DNA of 64,000 nucleotides from CBDDEI01 sp965226775 (GCA_965226775.1 CBDDEI010000002.1:2108001-2172000); one strand, 5' to 3'; positions 53,318-64,000 are shown, counted from the stretch's first letter. Notes: a model not told the origin generated them from the letters alone. A program made the numbers and translations.

Positions 53318-55243
53318 ATGTGCGGCATTGCGGGGGCGGTTGATCTAACCAGAGCCGAGCCTATCACCAGTGCGGTGATGGGCTCTATGCTGGCGACCCT
53401 GCGCCACCGCGGCCCGGACGATGAGGGCACCTACTTTGATGACCACATAGCCCTGGGCGCGCGCCGCCTCTCTATCGTCGATCTCGCCGGCGGCCACCAG
53501 CCCCTGAGCAACGAGGACGGCAGCGTGTGGGTGGTCCAGAACGGCGAGATCTTCAACTACCCGGCGTTGCGCTCCCAGCTTGAGACGCGGGGGCACCGCT
53601 TCGCCACCAACTGCGATACGGAAGTCCTGGTCCACGCCTACGAGGAGTGGGGCACAGACCTAGTAACCCACCTGAACGGGCAGTTCGCCTTTGCATTGTG
53701 GGACAAGGCCCGCCAGCGCCTGCTCTTGGCCCGGGACCGAACGGGCATCAACCCCCTCTATTACTGGCACCGGGACGGCGCGCTGGTCTTCGGCTCCGAG
53801 TTACGCGCAGTTGTCGCTCATCCGGATGCGCCGCGGGAGCTGGACCTGACCGCGGTCGACCAGTACCTCACCTACGAGCACATTCCGGTGCCTCGGAGCA
53901 TCTTCAAGGAGATCGCTAAGTTACCACCGGGCCACATCCTGACCCTGGACCGTAGCGGCTTAAAGCTACGCCAGTACTGGGACATGGATCTTGCCCAGAG
54001 TGAGCGTGCCCCTGTCCGTTCGGTAGATGAATGGGTGGAGGAGTTCAGGGCAACGCTCACAGAGGCCATTGGGATGGAGCTAATGAGCGATGTCCCCCTG
54101 GGCGTCTTCCTCAGCGGCGGCATTGATTCCAGCACCATAGCCGCGCTTATGACCGAGGCCGGCGTCAGTGATGTGCAGAGCTTCTCCATCGCGTTCGACG
54201 ACCCTTCCTTCGATGAGTCCAGCCACGCCCGCCTCGTGGCGCGTCACCTCAACACCACCCACCACGAGCGCACTGTCACCGAGACCGAGCTACTAAACCT
54301 TGTCCCCCAGCTTTCGGACATCCTGGACGAGCCCCTGGGCGATTCCTCCTTCATCCCCAGCTACTTCCTCGCGCAGTTTGCCCGGGAGCACGTGACCGTG
54401 GCCCTGGGCGGCGATGGCGGCGACGAGCTGCTGGCCGGCTACTCGACGCTGCAGGCCCACCGCCTGGCCGATACGTATAATCTGTTGCCCGGCCTGTTGC
54501 GCACCAAGATGCTGAATCCCCTGGCCCAGCGGCTCCCCCTCTCCATGAACAACATCAGCCTGGACTTTAAGGTGAAACGCTTCACTGCCTGGGCGGATGC
54601 GCCACCCATCGTGCGGCACCATCTCTGGCTGGGCTCCTTCTCTCCGGCGGACAAGCTGTCGCTGCTGCGGCCGGAGGTGCGAGAGGCAGCAGGAAGTGCT
54701 ACCTTTGATCTAGCCGCAGACTATTACAACCACGGCGACGCACGGAAGTCCCTGAACCGCATCCTCTATATGGACATGAAGCTCTATTTAGACACGGACA
54801 TTCTCACCAAGGTGGACCGCTCCAGCATGGCAAACTCTCTGGAGGTGCGCGTCCCTTTCCTGAACCAGATCGTCTTGGACTTTGCCAGCCGCCTGCCGCT
54901 GAACATGAAGCTGCGGGGCTTCACCCGCAAGTACCTCCTTCGTAAGGCGGTGCGGGACATGATTCCCGCCTCCATCATCAAGCGCCCCAAGAAGGGGTTC
55001 AACATGCCGGTAGCTAAGTGGTTCCGCAGCGAGCTTCGGGAACTACTGCAGGACACCCTCTCGGAGGGAGCGATCAACCGGGCCGGACTCTTTGAGTACG
55101 CGGCCGTGCAGCGGTTGCTGGACGACCACCTGCAGGCGCGGCGGGACAATCGCAAGCTTCTCTGGACGCTGCTGGTCTTCCAGCTTTGGCACGACAAGTG
55201 GATGTCCCCCCACCAATCCGTCCCTCTGGCGGCTCCGGCATGA
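53318..55243 (+). CDS. asnB: Asparagine synthetase (glutamine-hydrolysing), AsnB type
   Basis: This 641-residue protein starts MCGIAGAVDL, with the catalytic Cys2 of the glutaminase domain. The synthetase domain follows, with the pyrophosphate loop FLSGGIDSSTIAALM near residue 265. In glycan clusters such proteins often amidate sugar acids or wall components instead of aspartate, so the true substrate is open. It is followed by a methyltransferase gene overlapping by 4 bases. Confidence 0.85.
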   Translation: MCGIAGAVDLTRAEPITSAVMGSMLATLRHRGPDDEGTYFDDHIALGARRLSIVDLAGGHQPLSNEDGSVWVVQNGEIFNYPALRSQLETRGHRFATNCDTEVLVHAYEEWGTDLVTHLNGQFAFALWDKARQRLLLARDRTGINPLYYWHRDGALVFGSELRAVVAHPDAPRELDLTAVDQYLTYEHIPVPRSIFKEIAKLPPGHILTLDRSGLKLRQYWDMDLAQSERAPVRSVDEWVEEFRATLTEAIGMELMSDVPLGVFLSGGIDSSTIAALMTEAGVSDVQSFSIAFDDPSFDESSHARLVARHLNTTHHERTVTETELLNLVPQLSDILDEPLGDSSFIPSYFLAQFAREHVTVALGGDGGDELLAGYSTLQAHRLADTYNLLPGLLRTKMLNPLAQRLPLSMNNISLDFKVKRFTAWADAPPIVRHHLWLGSFSPADKLSLLRPEVREAAGSATFDLAADYYNHGDARKSLNRILYMDMKLYLDTDILTKVDRSSMANSLEVRVPFLNQIVLDFASRLPLNMKLRGFTRKYLLRKAVRDMIPASIIKRPKKGFNMPVAKWFRSELRELLQDTLSEGAINRAGLFEYAAVQRLLDDHLQARRDNRKLLWTLLVFQLWHDKWMSPHQSVPLAAPA

Positions 55244-56259
55244 AGCAACGTCTGTTGCAGTACCTGGTCTGCCCCCGCTGTGGAGACGCCCTCTCCCTGA
55301 CCGAGGCCGCAGCTGCTGAGGAGGTGCTGACGGGCGAGCTGCGGTGCGCCTCCGGCGACCACCGCTTCCCCATCACGGGCGGCATCCCTCGCCTGTTGCC
55401 GCCGGAGCTGGCGCAGGACGTGCAGCGCACCTCAGACAACTTTGGCTGGCAGTGGTTGGAGTTCAGCACACTCCATCCCACAGAAGACCTCTACCAGAGC
55501 CAGTTTCTGGACTGGATATACCCCATCCAGCCGGATTATTTCACGGACAAGGTGGTGCTGGACGCGGGCTGCGGCATGGGGCGCTTTGCGCTGGCCTCCG
55601 CAGAGTTTGGGGCCAAGGACGTGCTTGCCATAGACGTGAGCGAGGCGGTGGAGGCAGCCTATGCCAACACCCGCCACATGCCCAACGTTCACGTCATCCA
55701 GGCGGACATCTACAACCTGCCCTTCAAGCAACCGCTGGACTTTGCCTTCTCTATCGGCGTGCTCCACCACCTGCCCAACCCGGAGGGCGGCTTCCGCGCG
55801 CTGGTGCGGCACCTGAAGCCGGGCGGGACCGTCTTCGCGTGGGTGTACGGGCGGGAGAACAACGGCTGGATCGTCAACATCGTGAGTCCGCTGCGGAGCA
55901 AGGTGTTCTCGCGGCTCCCTCGCATGGCGCTCTACAGCTTCTCCCTCTTGGTCGCCCTCATGGTGCACCCTACCCTCAAGCTGCTGTATCGCCCAGCTAA
56001 CACCTGGTCCTTTCTCAAGCCTCTGACTAAGCTCCTGCCCTACAACGGCTACCTGAGCTGGCTAGCCCAGTTTGGCTTCCGCCACAACCACCACGTGATC
56101 TACGACCACCTGGCCGCGCCCACCGCGTTCTACATCAGCCGCCAGGAGTTCCAGGAGTGGTTCCGCCGCGCCTCCCTTTCCCAGCCCACTATCTCCTGGC
56201 GCAACCAGAATAGCTGGCGCGGCTGGGCAGTGCTGGAACATGCGGGTCCTAGCGCTTAA
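55240..56259 (+). CDS. Methyltransferase with N-terminal Trm112-like zinc segment
   Basis: This 339-residue protein begins with LVCPRCGDALSLTE and LRCASGDHRFPITGGIPRLL, a Trm112-like zinc-ribbon segment. A class I methyltransferase domain follows (VVLDAGCGMGRFALASAEFG), with IGVLHHLPNPEGGFRALV. Start ATG 55240 shares bases with the asnB stop. It overlaps the following GT4 by 20 bases. The substrate is unknown, perhaps a sugar. Confidence 0.83.
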   Translation: MKQRLLQYLVCPRCGDALSLTEAAAAEEVLTGELRCASGDHRFPITGGIPRLLPPELAQDVQRTSDNFGWQWLEFSTLHPTEDLYQSQFLDWIYPIQPDYFTDKVVLDAGCGMGRFALASAEFGAKDVLAIDVSEAVEAAYANTRHMPNVHVIQADIYNLPFKQPLDFAFSIGVLHHLPNPEGGFRALVRHLKPGGTVFAWVYGRENNGWIVNIVSPLRSKVFSRLPRMALYSFSLLVALMVHPTLKLLYRPANTWSFLKPLTKLLPYNGYLSWLAQFGFRHNHHVIYDHLAAPTAFYISRQEFQEWFRRASLSQPTISWRNQNSWRGWAVLEHAGPSA

Positions 56260-57413
56260 CTACGAGTTCCCTCCTCTGGGCGGCGGCGCCGCCAACGCGA
56301 CGGCCCATATCTGTAGGGAACTGGTGCAACTTGGCTGCACCGTGGAGGTGCTCACCTCCGGCTTCTCCGGCCTACCTAAGCTAGGAAGAGCTGGATGGCT
56401 ACCGGGTGCGCCGTGTGCCCGTGGTGCGCCGCAAGACGCACCAGAGCTCACCCCTAGAGATGGTGACCTTTGTCGCCAGCGCGCTCGTTCCGGCGCTTCG
56501 CCTTAGCCATTCCTTCAAGCCGGACATCGTTCACGCCTACTTCGCCATGCCCACAGGGCTCATCGCGCTTGCGCTCAAGACCTTCACCGGCGCGCCCTAT
56601 CTCCTCTCCCTGCGAGGCGGCGACGTTCCCGGCTTCCTGCCGGAGACCTTGGGCACGTTCCACCGCCTAACCGGCCCCTTCGCCAAGCCGGTGTGGGGCC
56701 GGGCCGGCGCCATTGTGGCAAACAGCCAGGGCCTACAGGAGTTGGCTCAGCACTCGTCGCCCATTCATGTGGAGCTTGCCCCCAACGGCATCGATCTCGA
56801 GTTCTACCGCCCGCCGGCTACGCCGCGCAGTGATGGTGTCTACCGCATCCTTTTTGTGGGAAGGCTGGTGGAACAGAAGGGGCTCCGTTATCTGCTGGAC
56901 GCGCTGCCCGGTCTGCGCACGCAGGCGCAGCAACCCGTGGAGCTAGTAGTGGTAGGCGACGGCCCCGCCCGTCCGGCGCTGGAGGAGCAGGTGAGCGCCC
57001 TCGGTCTGGAAGCATCGGTCCGCTTTGCCGGTTGGGCGCAGCGCGCCGATATGCCCGGCCACTATCAATCCGCGGACGTCTTCGCATTGCCGTCCTTCGA
57101 GGAGGGGATGCCCAACGTAGTGCTGGAAGCCATGGCCTCCGGGCTGCCCGTTGTCACTACGGACATCTACGGCAACCGGGAGCTGGTAGCCCACGAAGAG
57201 AACGGCCTGCTCTTTCCCCCGGCCAGCGTGCAAGCCCTGGAAGCGGCGCTGCTTCGCCTCGCGCGGGAGCCGGAAGCGCGCCGTGGGATGGGCGATCGCT
57301 CCCGTGCACGAGTACAGGACTACGGCTGGGGTCGCACTGCGCAGACCTACTGGGAGCTGAGCCAGCGGGTCATTGCCAGGCGGCGCGAAGGCCACGTGGC
57401 GGCGGGCGTCTGA
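56240..57413 (+). pseudogene. Glycosyltransferase family 4, split by a one-base insertion
   Basis: The first frame gives VLALNYEFPPLGGGAANATA and reaches GFSGLPKL, then loses the frame at CTAGGAAGAG (about 56384-56392). Dropping one base continues as EELDGYRVRRVPVVRRKTHQ and the GT4 runs to 57413 with SFEEGMPNVVLEAMASGLPV, the donor-binding motif. The restored length is about 390 residues. Its stop overlaps the next start (TGATG). Confidence 0.82.
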
Positions 57414-58430
57414 TGCGCGTGCTATCGGCGGCTGGCCGGCATCCTACGCTGCGCGCCGTTGCGCAGGCGCTCTTCAGCCTGGCGCTCCTGACCTGGCTCT
57501 TCACCCGCATCGATGTCGCCCAGCTTGCGGAGGCGCTCCTCACCACCGACCTCACCCTCTGGGCAGCGGGACTGGCAACAGCCAGTGGCCGCGTGGCTGC
57601 TGAACACCGCCAAGTGGCGGGTGCTGCTGCGAGCGCTGGGCTATCCCAACCCCTATCTCAAACTCCTTGCCTTAAACTTTATCGGTATGTTCTACAGCAT
57701 CGTCTTGCCCGGCCAGGTCAGCGGCGAGGTGGTCAAAGGCTTCCGGCTGGCCCGGCAGGGCGTGCCCTCCGGCCCGACCACAATGACCATCACCCTGGAC
57801 CGTCTCACCGGCCTCGTCGCGCTGGGGCTGCTGGGCCTGGTGGGACTGCTCCTCGCGCCGCCGCCCTTCGCCAGCGGACCGTTCCTCGCCCTCTCCGCGC
57901 TGGTTGTGCTGGCCGCCGCCAGTCCTATTGTGCTGCTGGTCCTGCGACCCTCCCCACACCCGGCACAGCCTCCTCCCAGCGACCTCAACCTGCTGCAACG
58001 CTTTCTCTATCAGGCTCAGGAGGCCATTGCTACCTACCGCCGGTCGCCCCAAGTGCTGGCATTAGCTCTGGTCCAAGCGCTTGGCTTCCAGGCGCTGGTC
58101 GCGGTATCTAACTACCTCATCGCCCTGAGCGTCGGCGTGCAAGTATCGCCCATTGCCCTGCTCTGGATCGTGTCGGTGGTATCCCTGGTGAGCATGTTGC
58201 CGCTGGCATTGGGGGGGCTCGGCCTGCGCGAGGGCGCGTATGCGTTCCTGCTGCAGCAGTATGGCGTGCCCCTCTCCCTCGGCATCTCCCTTTCCCTGGG
58301 CGTGTTCGGGGTTATCCTCACGCTGAGCGTCATAGGCGGCGTAGTAGAGGCCCTCTGGCCCCGCCTGGCCGGTGAGGCCACAAACATTACCCCAACGCCC
58401 CTGGAGAGCACCGAACCCCAACACCGGTAG
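57413..58430 (+). pseudogene. UPF0104 flippase-like membrane protein, split by a one-base insertion
   Basis: It starts at ATG 57413 with a first membrane helix (ALFSLALLTWLFTRIDVAQ). The frame is lost around 57570-57590. The next frame continues AAWLLNTAKWRVLLRALGY and MFYSIVLPGQVSGEVVKGFR, the conserved core of the LPG-synthase-TM/UPF0104 family, to 58430. The restored protein is about 339 residues. It is a paralogue of the membrane half of the fusion at 1968-4210. Confidence 0.75.
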
Positions 58431-58436
58431 CGTGCC

Positions 58437-61400
58437 ATGATCGCTGCACAGCTTCTTTTCTACTTCGCCCTGAGCCTTGGGCTGCTGAGCTACCTGGGCT
58501 ACGGCCCGGCGCGCCTCCTGCTCCCGGAGCAGCATCGCCGCTGGCGGCTGTTGCTCGTGCCTCTCCTGGGTTTGTGCGCCACCGTGGTGCTCTCCTCCTT
58601 CCTGAACTACCTCCTGCCCATGACCCAGGTCACCTGGCTCATCCTAGCCGCCGCGACGGTGCTGAATGCAGCGCTCATCTGGCGCAGCCGCTCCTTAGGA
58701 CTCGACAGGCCCACTAGAACGGACGGCGTCGTGCTGGCCTTAATGGCTGTTGCCTATCTGCTGGGCGTACTGCCCCTCATCCACGATGGCACCACCGCTT
58801 TCCTTGGCCTCCAGTGGGACCTCGAGCTCTACCTCCCCCTCACCGAGTACTTGAAACGCTACCCCATGGGCCTGCCCCTTACTGCGTTCCCTAACCCTCT
58901 CCTGGACGCCATTAACTCCGCCCCGGTGCGCGGCGGCTCCGGCTGGGGCTTCTCCTACCTGGACGCGTTCCTGGGAACCGTGGTAGGCCACGCCTCCTTC
59001 GAGACCTTCCGGCCCACGCTGCACCTGGTGTTCGCGTTGAGCGTACCCGCCGTCTACCTGTTCTGCCGCGGCGGCCTGGCAATGGGCGCGGGCGCGGCGC
59101 TGCTGGCGGCTGCCCTTACCGCAACCAACGGCCTCAACCTTTGGATCGCTTCTATGGGGCTGGCAGGCCACGCCGTGACGTTCAGCGCGCTGCCCTTAGC
59201 CTTCACTGCAACCCTGTGGGCGCTGCGCGATGGCACCCGGCGATCAGTCATGCTGGCCGGGCTTTGCGCCGCGACGCTCCTGCTCTCCTTCTACACCGGC
59301 GCGGTCGTCCTCTACGCCCTGGGTGTCGGAGGGGCCGGCCTAGCGATGCTCGTCCGATCCACGCAACGGCGGGCTACCATCGTTACCGGGCTGGGCATCG
59401 CCGCCGCAACCTTGGCCTTCGGCGCGGCGGGACATCTGCGCTTTCTGGAGCTGCTGCCCCTCTACTTCCAGCACGGCTTCAGCGGCGGCTGGCAGGTCAA
59501 TCAATTCAGTCCTCTCAGCCAGGGGCTGGGCCTCACCCCCTACGAGCTGGTAGTGCAGCGCCTGGGCAGCAGCACTGCCTGGGACTGGCTCTCCCCAAAC
59601 ATCATCAATGTAGTGGCGGTTATGCTCACACTGGGCGCAGCGGCGTTCACTGCCGCGGCGCTTCGGCGGGGCAACTGGGACCGCACCGCCTTCATTGCGT
59701 TGCTGCTGGTCTTCGCTGCGTTCGGACTCTATCTCCGCTACGTAAGTCCGTACCCCTACGGCTACTTCAAGCTCGTCTCCCTCGGCGCGTTCCTGTTGGC
59801 CGCCGGGCTAGCTCAAGGCATCGCGACGCTCTGGGCCTGGTCATCAGCGCAGCACGTCCCGCGCCCTGGCCCGGGCGCGGCATTGGGCAGCGCCGCGGCT
59901 GACAAGGCTTCGTTGCTACTACCGAGACTTGCCCAGAGCCGCCTTGCCACCGCAGCGCGCGGCGGCATGCTCCTTTACGGGCTGCTCTTTCTCGCCCTCC
60001 TTAGCCACAACTCCCTACTGAGCGTGCGCTTCTTCTGGCAGCCCGACCCGGACGAGCTGCCTCGTGCCACCTGGGAGTTGCACGCGCTGCAGAGCATCGT
60101 CCCTGAGGGAGCTCCCGTGCTCCTGAGCAGCCGCTCCAGCTTTGAGCCCCGCTTTGCAGGCATGGTGGCCTACTTCTTGATAGACAGCCCCATCACGGGC
60201 GATGCCAAGACCGCCTACGGACAGGCGGAGAGTGACCGCCCTGATATGGACTACGAGTACCTAGTGCTGCAAGCCAGTGAGCGAGCCGACGTCCGCGGCC
60301 TGTCGCCGGAGGATCTGGTATGGCAGAACGACCTGGTGGCTCTCTATCAGCGGCCTGAACAATGGCTGGAGGACATCGACCTAGAGGGCGTGCGCCGCCC
60401 CTTCTTCTTGAGCAGCCGCCAGCCCGCTACCCTTTCGCTCTCGCCGGGTGGGTGGCACATTGCTTCCGGCGGGACACGCTTTGAGGACGCGCCACTGGCT
60501 GCCGACGGCCCGCTGCAAGTTGAGTACACCTTCCTGAGCTTTGCGGACGTGACGGCGCGGGTCAAGAGTCCGCAGTCCACTATCGACGTGAAGCTGCCCG
60601 CGGGCCTCTCCACCTACCGCACCCAGGCGCTATCCCTCCCAACGCTCCTGGAGCTTTCCCTGGCCGATACCTCCACCCCAGCCTGGTTGCTCAACGTGCG
60701 GCTGCAAGCGCCCGAGAGCGCCACGGCCGCACTAACGCACTTCCCGGACACCCTCGCGCTACGCCCAACCGTCCGCTCCGGCGACGGGCAAGCGCAGCTC
60801 TCTCTGGACTACTCCTTCGGCGACTCCCGCGGTGGTTCCGTCTCGCTGGCCGCGGAGCTGTATCAGCAGAGCGGTCAGACCGGGCGCTACGCCCCAGCGG
60901 CTTCTGGCGGTTGGAGGAACTCAAGGCCGCGGGCTTCGGCAGCAGCAGCTTCCTGCTGAACACGGCGGACTGGCAGTGCGGCGTCACGCCCGCCGACCTC
61001 TTCCCAGCCACAGAAACTGCCCTGGAAGACGGCGCGTATCAGGTCCACCTGGCTGCATATTATGTTAACGAAGAGGTGGGCCGCTGGCCCTGGCTCTCCT
61101 TCACCGTCCAGCAGGGGAAGATCACAGACACTCGCTCCGTAGACCTCCCGCCCTACCAGTTGCTCTACCTCTCGCCGCCGCGAGACGTGCGGAGCATGGA
61201 GGAGGCGCTCCCGGCCGGCGCGCAGGTCTACCTTCCCCCGCTCATCCAGCCCAACACCTCCTTCCAGCGGGTCGCGGTGGCTAGCCTCCAGGACCGCCGT
61301 TTCTACACCGACGCTCCTACCTTCTTCCCCGGTGCGCTGCCGGCCTCTCCCAGCCAGGTGTACGGCTACGGTTTGCTGCCTGCCGAGGCAGTCCCGGCAG

Positions 61401-61975
61401 ACTGGGGCTTCCTGCCCAAAGCGCTGTGGTCGAACGACCAGGCGGCGCTCTACCCGCGCGATCCCAACAACACCCAGCCGAGCGCTCGGTTAGGCGCAAG
61501 CAACGCGACCAGCGAGCAGTTCTCTGAGAGCACACTGTCGGTGGATGCCGAAGCGACCCTCAGCGCTACTGGCGCTCATGTCACGCTCGCAACCCGCGGC
61601 AGCGTGCCCCCGGGCGCAGTCCTGGGCGTCGACATCTACGGCGAGTCCGCCTGCAACGTGCAGCACTTCGGCTACTGGGCAACGCCGCTGAATGCTCCAT
61701 CCTCTGAGCTGCGCATCGATCTCAACCTCCCGCAGCAACAGGGGAGCATCTCAAGCGCCAGTAGAGGCGCGCTGCCTGCCCTCAGCGAGGTCTGGCCGGT
61801 GCACCCTGGCTCCTTCCGCGCCTTCCTCTTCTACAAGGACGGCGACCGCTACGAGACCTCGCCCCTCTTTGAGTTCACTCTGACGCCCGAGGGGATCACC
61901 CGCACCCTTACCTATCCACAGACCATGCGTATTCCTTTAAAGAGCGATAGTGGCCACACAAGCTACGCCCGGTAG
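58437..61975 (+). pseudogene. Large multi-pass membrane protein with long extracytoplasmic domain, split by a one-base deletion
   Basis: About 11-13 membrane segments fill the first ~540 residues, with LGLQWDLELYLPLTEYLKRY in the first large loop, resembling GT-C proteins. Beta-rich extracytoplasmic regions follow. The frame breaks near 60890-60900 (GCCCC), after RYAP, and continues as SGFWRLEELKAAGFGSSSF to 61975. The restored protein is about 1,180 residues. It could be a glycosyltransferase of unknown family; the beta-rich end looks like carbohydrate or surface binding. The next gene overlaps by 26 bases. Confidence 0.65.
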
Positions 61976-63932
61976 CGGAGGCGCGCCGGTTAGTGTAGCG
62001 AGGGGAAGAAGCGCCTGGCGCGCACTCCTGCACCGAGACGCCATCCTTGTTGGGGCGCTCTTTCTGCTCACCCTCTGCATCGGCATCCCCAACCTGGAGC
62101 ACAACCCGCCGCTCTCCTACGATGAGGGCTACGTGCTGCAAGCGCCTCACAACTTGCTGACGCGGGGCTTCTACGGAACCTGGGCTAAGAGCTGGAACCT
62201 CCCCTTTGATACCTACACCAGCACCGGCCCCACCGTCCTGCTGCCGGTCGCTGCCAGCTTTGCAGTCTTTGGGGAGGGCGTGGTGCAAGCCCGCATGGTC
62301 GTTGTTATCTATGGCGCTCTAGCGGCAGCGGCCGGGTACGCGCTCTTCCGGCTCACCCTAAGCCGCGGCCTCGCGCTCCTGGCAGCGCTGCTTCTGTCTC
62401 TCTCCCTCTACCCCTATCAGCGCAGCGTCTTGGGAGAGGTCCCTGGCCTCTTCTGGCTGCTGCTAGGATGCTGGCTCTGGCTTCGGGCCATCGAGCGCGG
62501 CGGCCACACCCGGTTGCTCGCCCTCGCGGGCGCGGCCTGGGGCGCAGCGGCCCTCACTAAGCTGGCTCTCGGCCCCATTGTGCTGGGCGGGCTGGCGCTT
62601 TGCTGGCTGCGCTTCCGGTTCGGAGCAAAGGATGCTCATCTTGCGCCCCGCTCGCTCTACTTGCCCCTGGCGGCTGCACTGCTGCCCCTGCTGCTGTGGT
62701 ACGGCCTGCAAGCCGTCATCCTGGGCGGCGACACAGTAGTCGACCGTCTGGCGACGGTATGGACGTACCAGCCTCAGGTGGCTGCTGCCACCCCCGGCGG
62801 CATCCTCCAGAATGCGCTGGCTCTGCCCGCCATCTTGCCGCAAGGGCTTCTGGTATGGATGGGGCCAACCGTTCTTGTCATCTTCTCCTGGTTACTCATC
62901 TCACCCACGCCCGCTAGGACACTCCCTGCAGCTATGTGGCTTATGTTCCTGGGCTTCTATCTAGTTTCTGTTGGCTGGCCCCGCTACGGCTTCTGGGCTG
63001 TGGCCCTTACCGCCGCCTTCACTGCACAGCTCATTCCCCTGCTACGCGCCGCGCTCCCAGCCCTCAGCCAGCGACAACAGCAAGCCGTAACCGGTGTCAT
63101 CGTCGCGGCTCTTGTGGCGCCCATTGCCCTCTGGAACTGGAGCGCACTGGAGCGGGTCGATGCAAGCCCCCAAGAGATCGTCTCGCTCTTACAGGGGCAG
63201 GTAGCTCCCCAGGAAATCGTAGGGAGTACCGAGTGGGAGCTGGTCTTTCTGCTGGGTCAGGAGGTAGAGGTCCCGCTTCCCCGCATCGCCACAGCAGTCT
63301 CAGAAACGGGGACGGGCGAAATCGACTGGGCCTGGCCCGAGGCCGACTGGGTGGTCACCGGCCCCATAGGCGATTTCCTGGGTGCAACGACCAAGCTCGT
63401 TGAGAACGACGCGTTCTTGGAGCGCAGCGTCATCGGACCATATCGCATCTTCCAGCGCACTGCGGGGCCGCCGCCCGGCTGGCGTTGGAGCACGGCGGGT
63501 GCGACGGCGGTCGCCCTCGCGCCTGGCGCTACCGTCGGTCAGTCCTTCACCGCCGACTACGACGTGCTCACGGAGGTGCGCTTGCTCATCGCGGGAGGTA
63601 GCGGGCGAAGCAATGCGCCGGTGCGGCTGGCGCTGTACGCTGACCCCCGCGGCGGCGCGCCCTTAGCCACCGCAACGCTCCCCGGCGTCCAGCTCACAGA
63701 GAACAAATGGTACACTTTCCCAATAGGACGGCTTGCAGTGACAAAAGGCGACCGCTACTACATTGAGGTCACGGGGCTGGCGCAGCCCGGTAAGGTTGCA
63801 CCCGACCTCTGGTACAACTCCTCCGCAGACCTCTATCCCTCCGGCAACTGGTACAGCAACGGAACCTCCCAGCAAGGCGACCTCTACTTCGGGCTGCTGG
63901 GCCACAACACCACGCAACGTAGGGGCTCCTGA
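61950..63932 (+). CDS. GT39-like membrane glycosyltransferase with C-terminal beta-rich domain
   Basis: This 660-residue protein starts at GTG 61950. The first loop has the GT-C acidic motif LSYDEGYVLQAP, followed by about ten membrane segments to residue ~395. An extracytoplasmic part follows, ending in a beta-rich domain of about 140 residues (ATVGQSFTADYDVLTEVRLL) that may bind carbohydrate. It would move a sugar from a lipid carrier to an acceptor outside the membrane. Confidence 0.78.
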   Translation: MATQATPGSGGAPVSVARGRSAWRALLHRDAILVGALFLLTLCIGIPNLEHNPPLSYDEGYVLQAPHNLLTRGFYGTWAKSWNLPFDTYTSTGPTVLLPVAASFAVFGEGVVQARMVVVIYGALAAAAGYALFRLTLSRGLALLAALLLSLSLYPYQRSVLGEVPGLFWLLLGCWLWLRAIERGGHTRLLALAGAAWGAAALTKLALGPIVLGGLALCWLRFRFGAKDAHLAPRSLYLPLAAALLPLLLWYGLQAVILGGDTVVDRLATVWTYQPQVAAATPGGILQNALALPAILPQGLLVWMGPTVLVIFSWLLISPTPARTLPAAMWLMFLGFYLVSVGWPRYGFWAVALTAAFTAQLIPLLRAALPALSQRQQQAVTGVIVAALVAPIALWNWSALERVDASPQEIVSLLQGQVAPQEIVGSTEWELVFLLGQEVEVPLPRIATAVSETGTGEIDWAWPEADWVVTGPIGDFLGATTKLVENDAFLERSVIGPYRIFQRTAGPPPGWRWSTAGATAVALAPGATVGQSFTADYDVLTEVRLLIAGGSGRSNAPVRLALYADPRGGAPLATATLPGVQLTENKWYTFPIGRLAVTKGDRYYIEVTGLAQPGKVAPDLWYNSSADLYPSGNWYSNGTSQQGDLYFGLLGHNTTQRRGS

Positions 63933-63938
63933 TCTATC

Positions 63939-64000
63939 GTGACGGCTGAACCAGCGTCCAACACCCCAGAAGGACAGCCTGGTTCTGCCCGTACCGGCTC
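63939..64000 (+). CDS. Possible start of the next gene, truncated by the window end
   Basis: GTG 63939, 6 bases after the previous stop, opens a frame TAEPASNTPEGQPGSARTG that runs to the edge. Spacing and strand fit another member of the glycan operon. Only about 20 residues are visible, so no function can be given. Confidence 0.4.
   Translation, partial: MTAEPASNTPEGQPGSARTG

Noticed and set aside
1..64000. CRISPR arrays, IS elements, prophage or integrase genes
   Set aside because: I found no regularly spaced repeats, transposase or integrase motifs, or phage structural genes anywhere in the window.

Overview
The window reads as bacterial chromosome of moderately high GC content, densely packed, with many GTG starts and 4-base ATGA/GTGA gene overlaps. 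Several traits together suggest the phylum Chloroflexota (Dehalococcoidia or SAR202-like): a UbiD/UbiA quinone gene pair, an archaeal-type aspartate-semialdehyde dehydrogenase, lipoprotein binding proteins with no sign of outer-membrane LPS genes, a decaprenyl-phosphate phosphoribosyltransferase-like UbiA enzyme, and MoxR/DUF58/transglutaminase clusters. This placement is inference; no rRNA gene is present to confirm it.

Positions 1-9,000 lie on the minus strand. They hold envelope glycan genes (FAD oxidoreductase, GT-C membrane protein, and a flippase-like/GT2 fusion), then a ferric iron ABC transporter (ATPase, permease, binding lipoprotein), preceded by a cupredoxin lipoprotein and a short paralogue of its N-terminus. 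The two lipoprotein genes have good sigma70-type promoters with ATTAGG-N4-CCTAAT palindromes placed on or just after them, which looks like DtxR-family metal control. From 9,200 to 12,250 is a UbiD - DUF2867-like - UbiA operon, probably for menaquinone. From 12,300 to 34,900 is mixed housekeeping: LON-domain protein, FolB, HD protein, cytochrome c, PlsX, A-type Fe-S carrier, tRNA-Arg(CCG), cyclophilin, AcpS, NAD(P)HX repair, MocA-like, MBL hydrolase, CobO, Asd, alanine dehydrogenase with NUDIX and GNAT partners, IlvE, MFS, FKBP, acyl-ACP desaturase-like ferritin fold protein, and others.

From 35,000 to 45,700 two MoxR systems face each other. The plus-strand one is MoxR - DUF58 - membrane protein - BatA - BatB/BatC fusion. 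The minus-strand one is MoxR - DUF58 - TgpA-like transglutaminase, in which the expected catalytic Cys is Ala. From 45,800 to the end is a second, larger glycan region: decaprenyl-phosphate phosphoribosyltransferase-like UbiA, a truncated tlyA remnant overlapping nadK, then a long run of methyltransferases, GT4 and GT2 glycosyltransferases, AsnB, a flippase-like protein and large GT-C-type membrane proteins.

Seven genes are each broken by one single-base indel, with the rest of the protein intact in another frame. This pattern points to consensus sequence errors more than to gene decay. The strongest candidates for new biology are the metal-controlled cupredoxin/iron locus, the Cys-less transglutaminase system opposite a Bat system, and the flippase-GT2 fusion.
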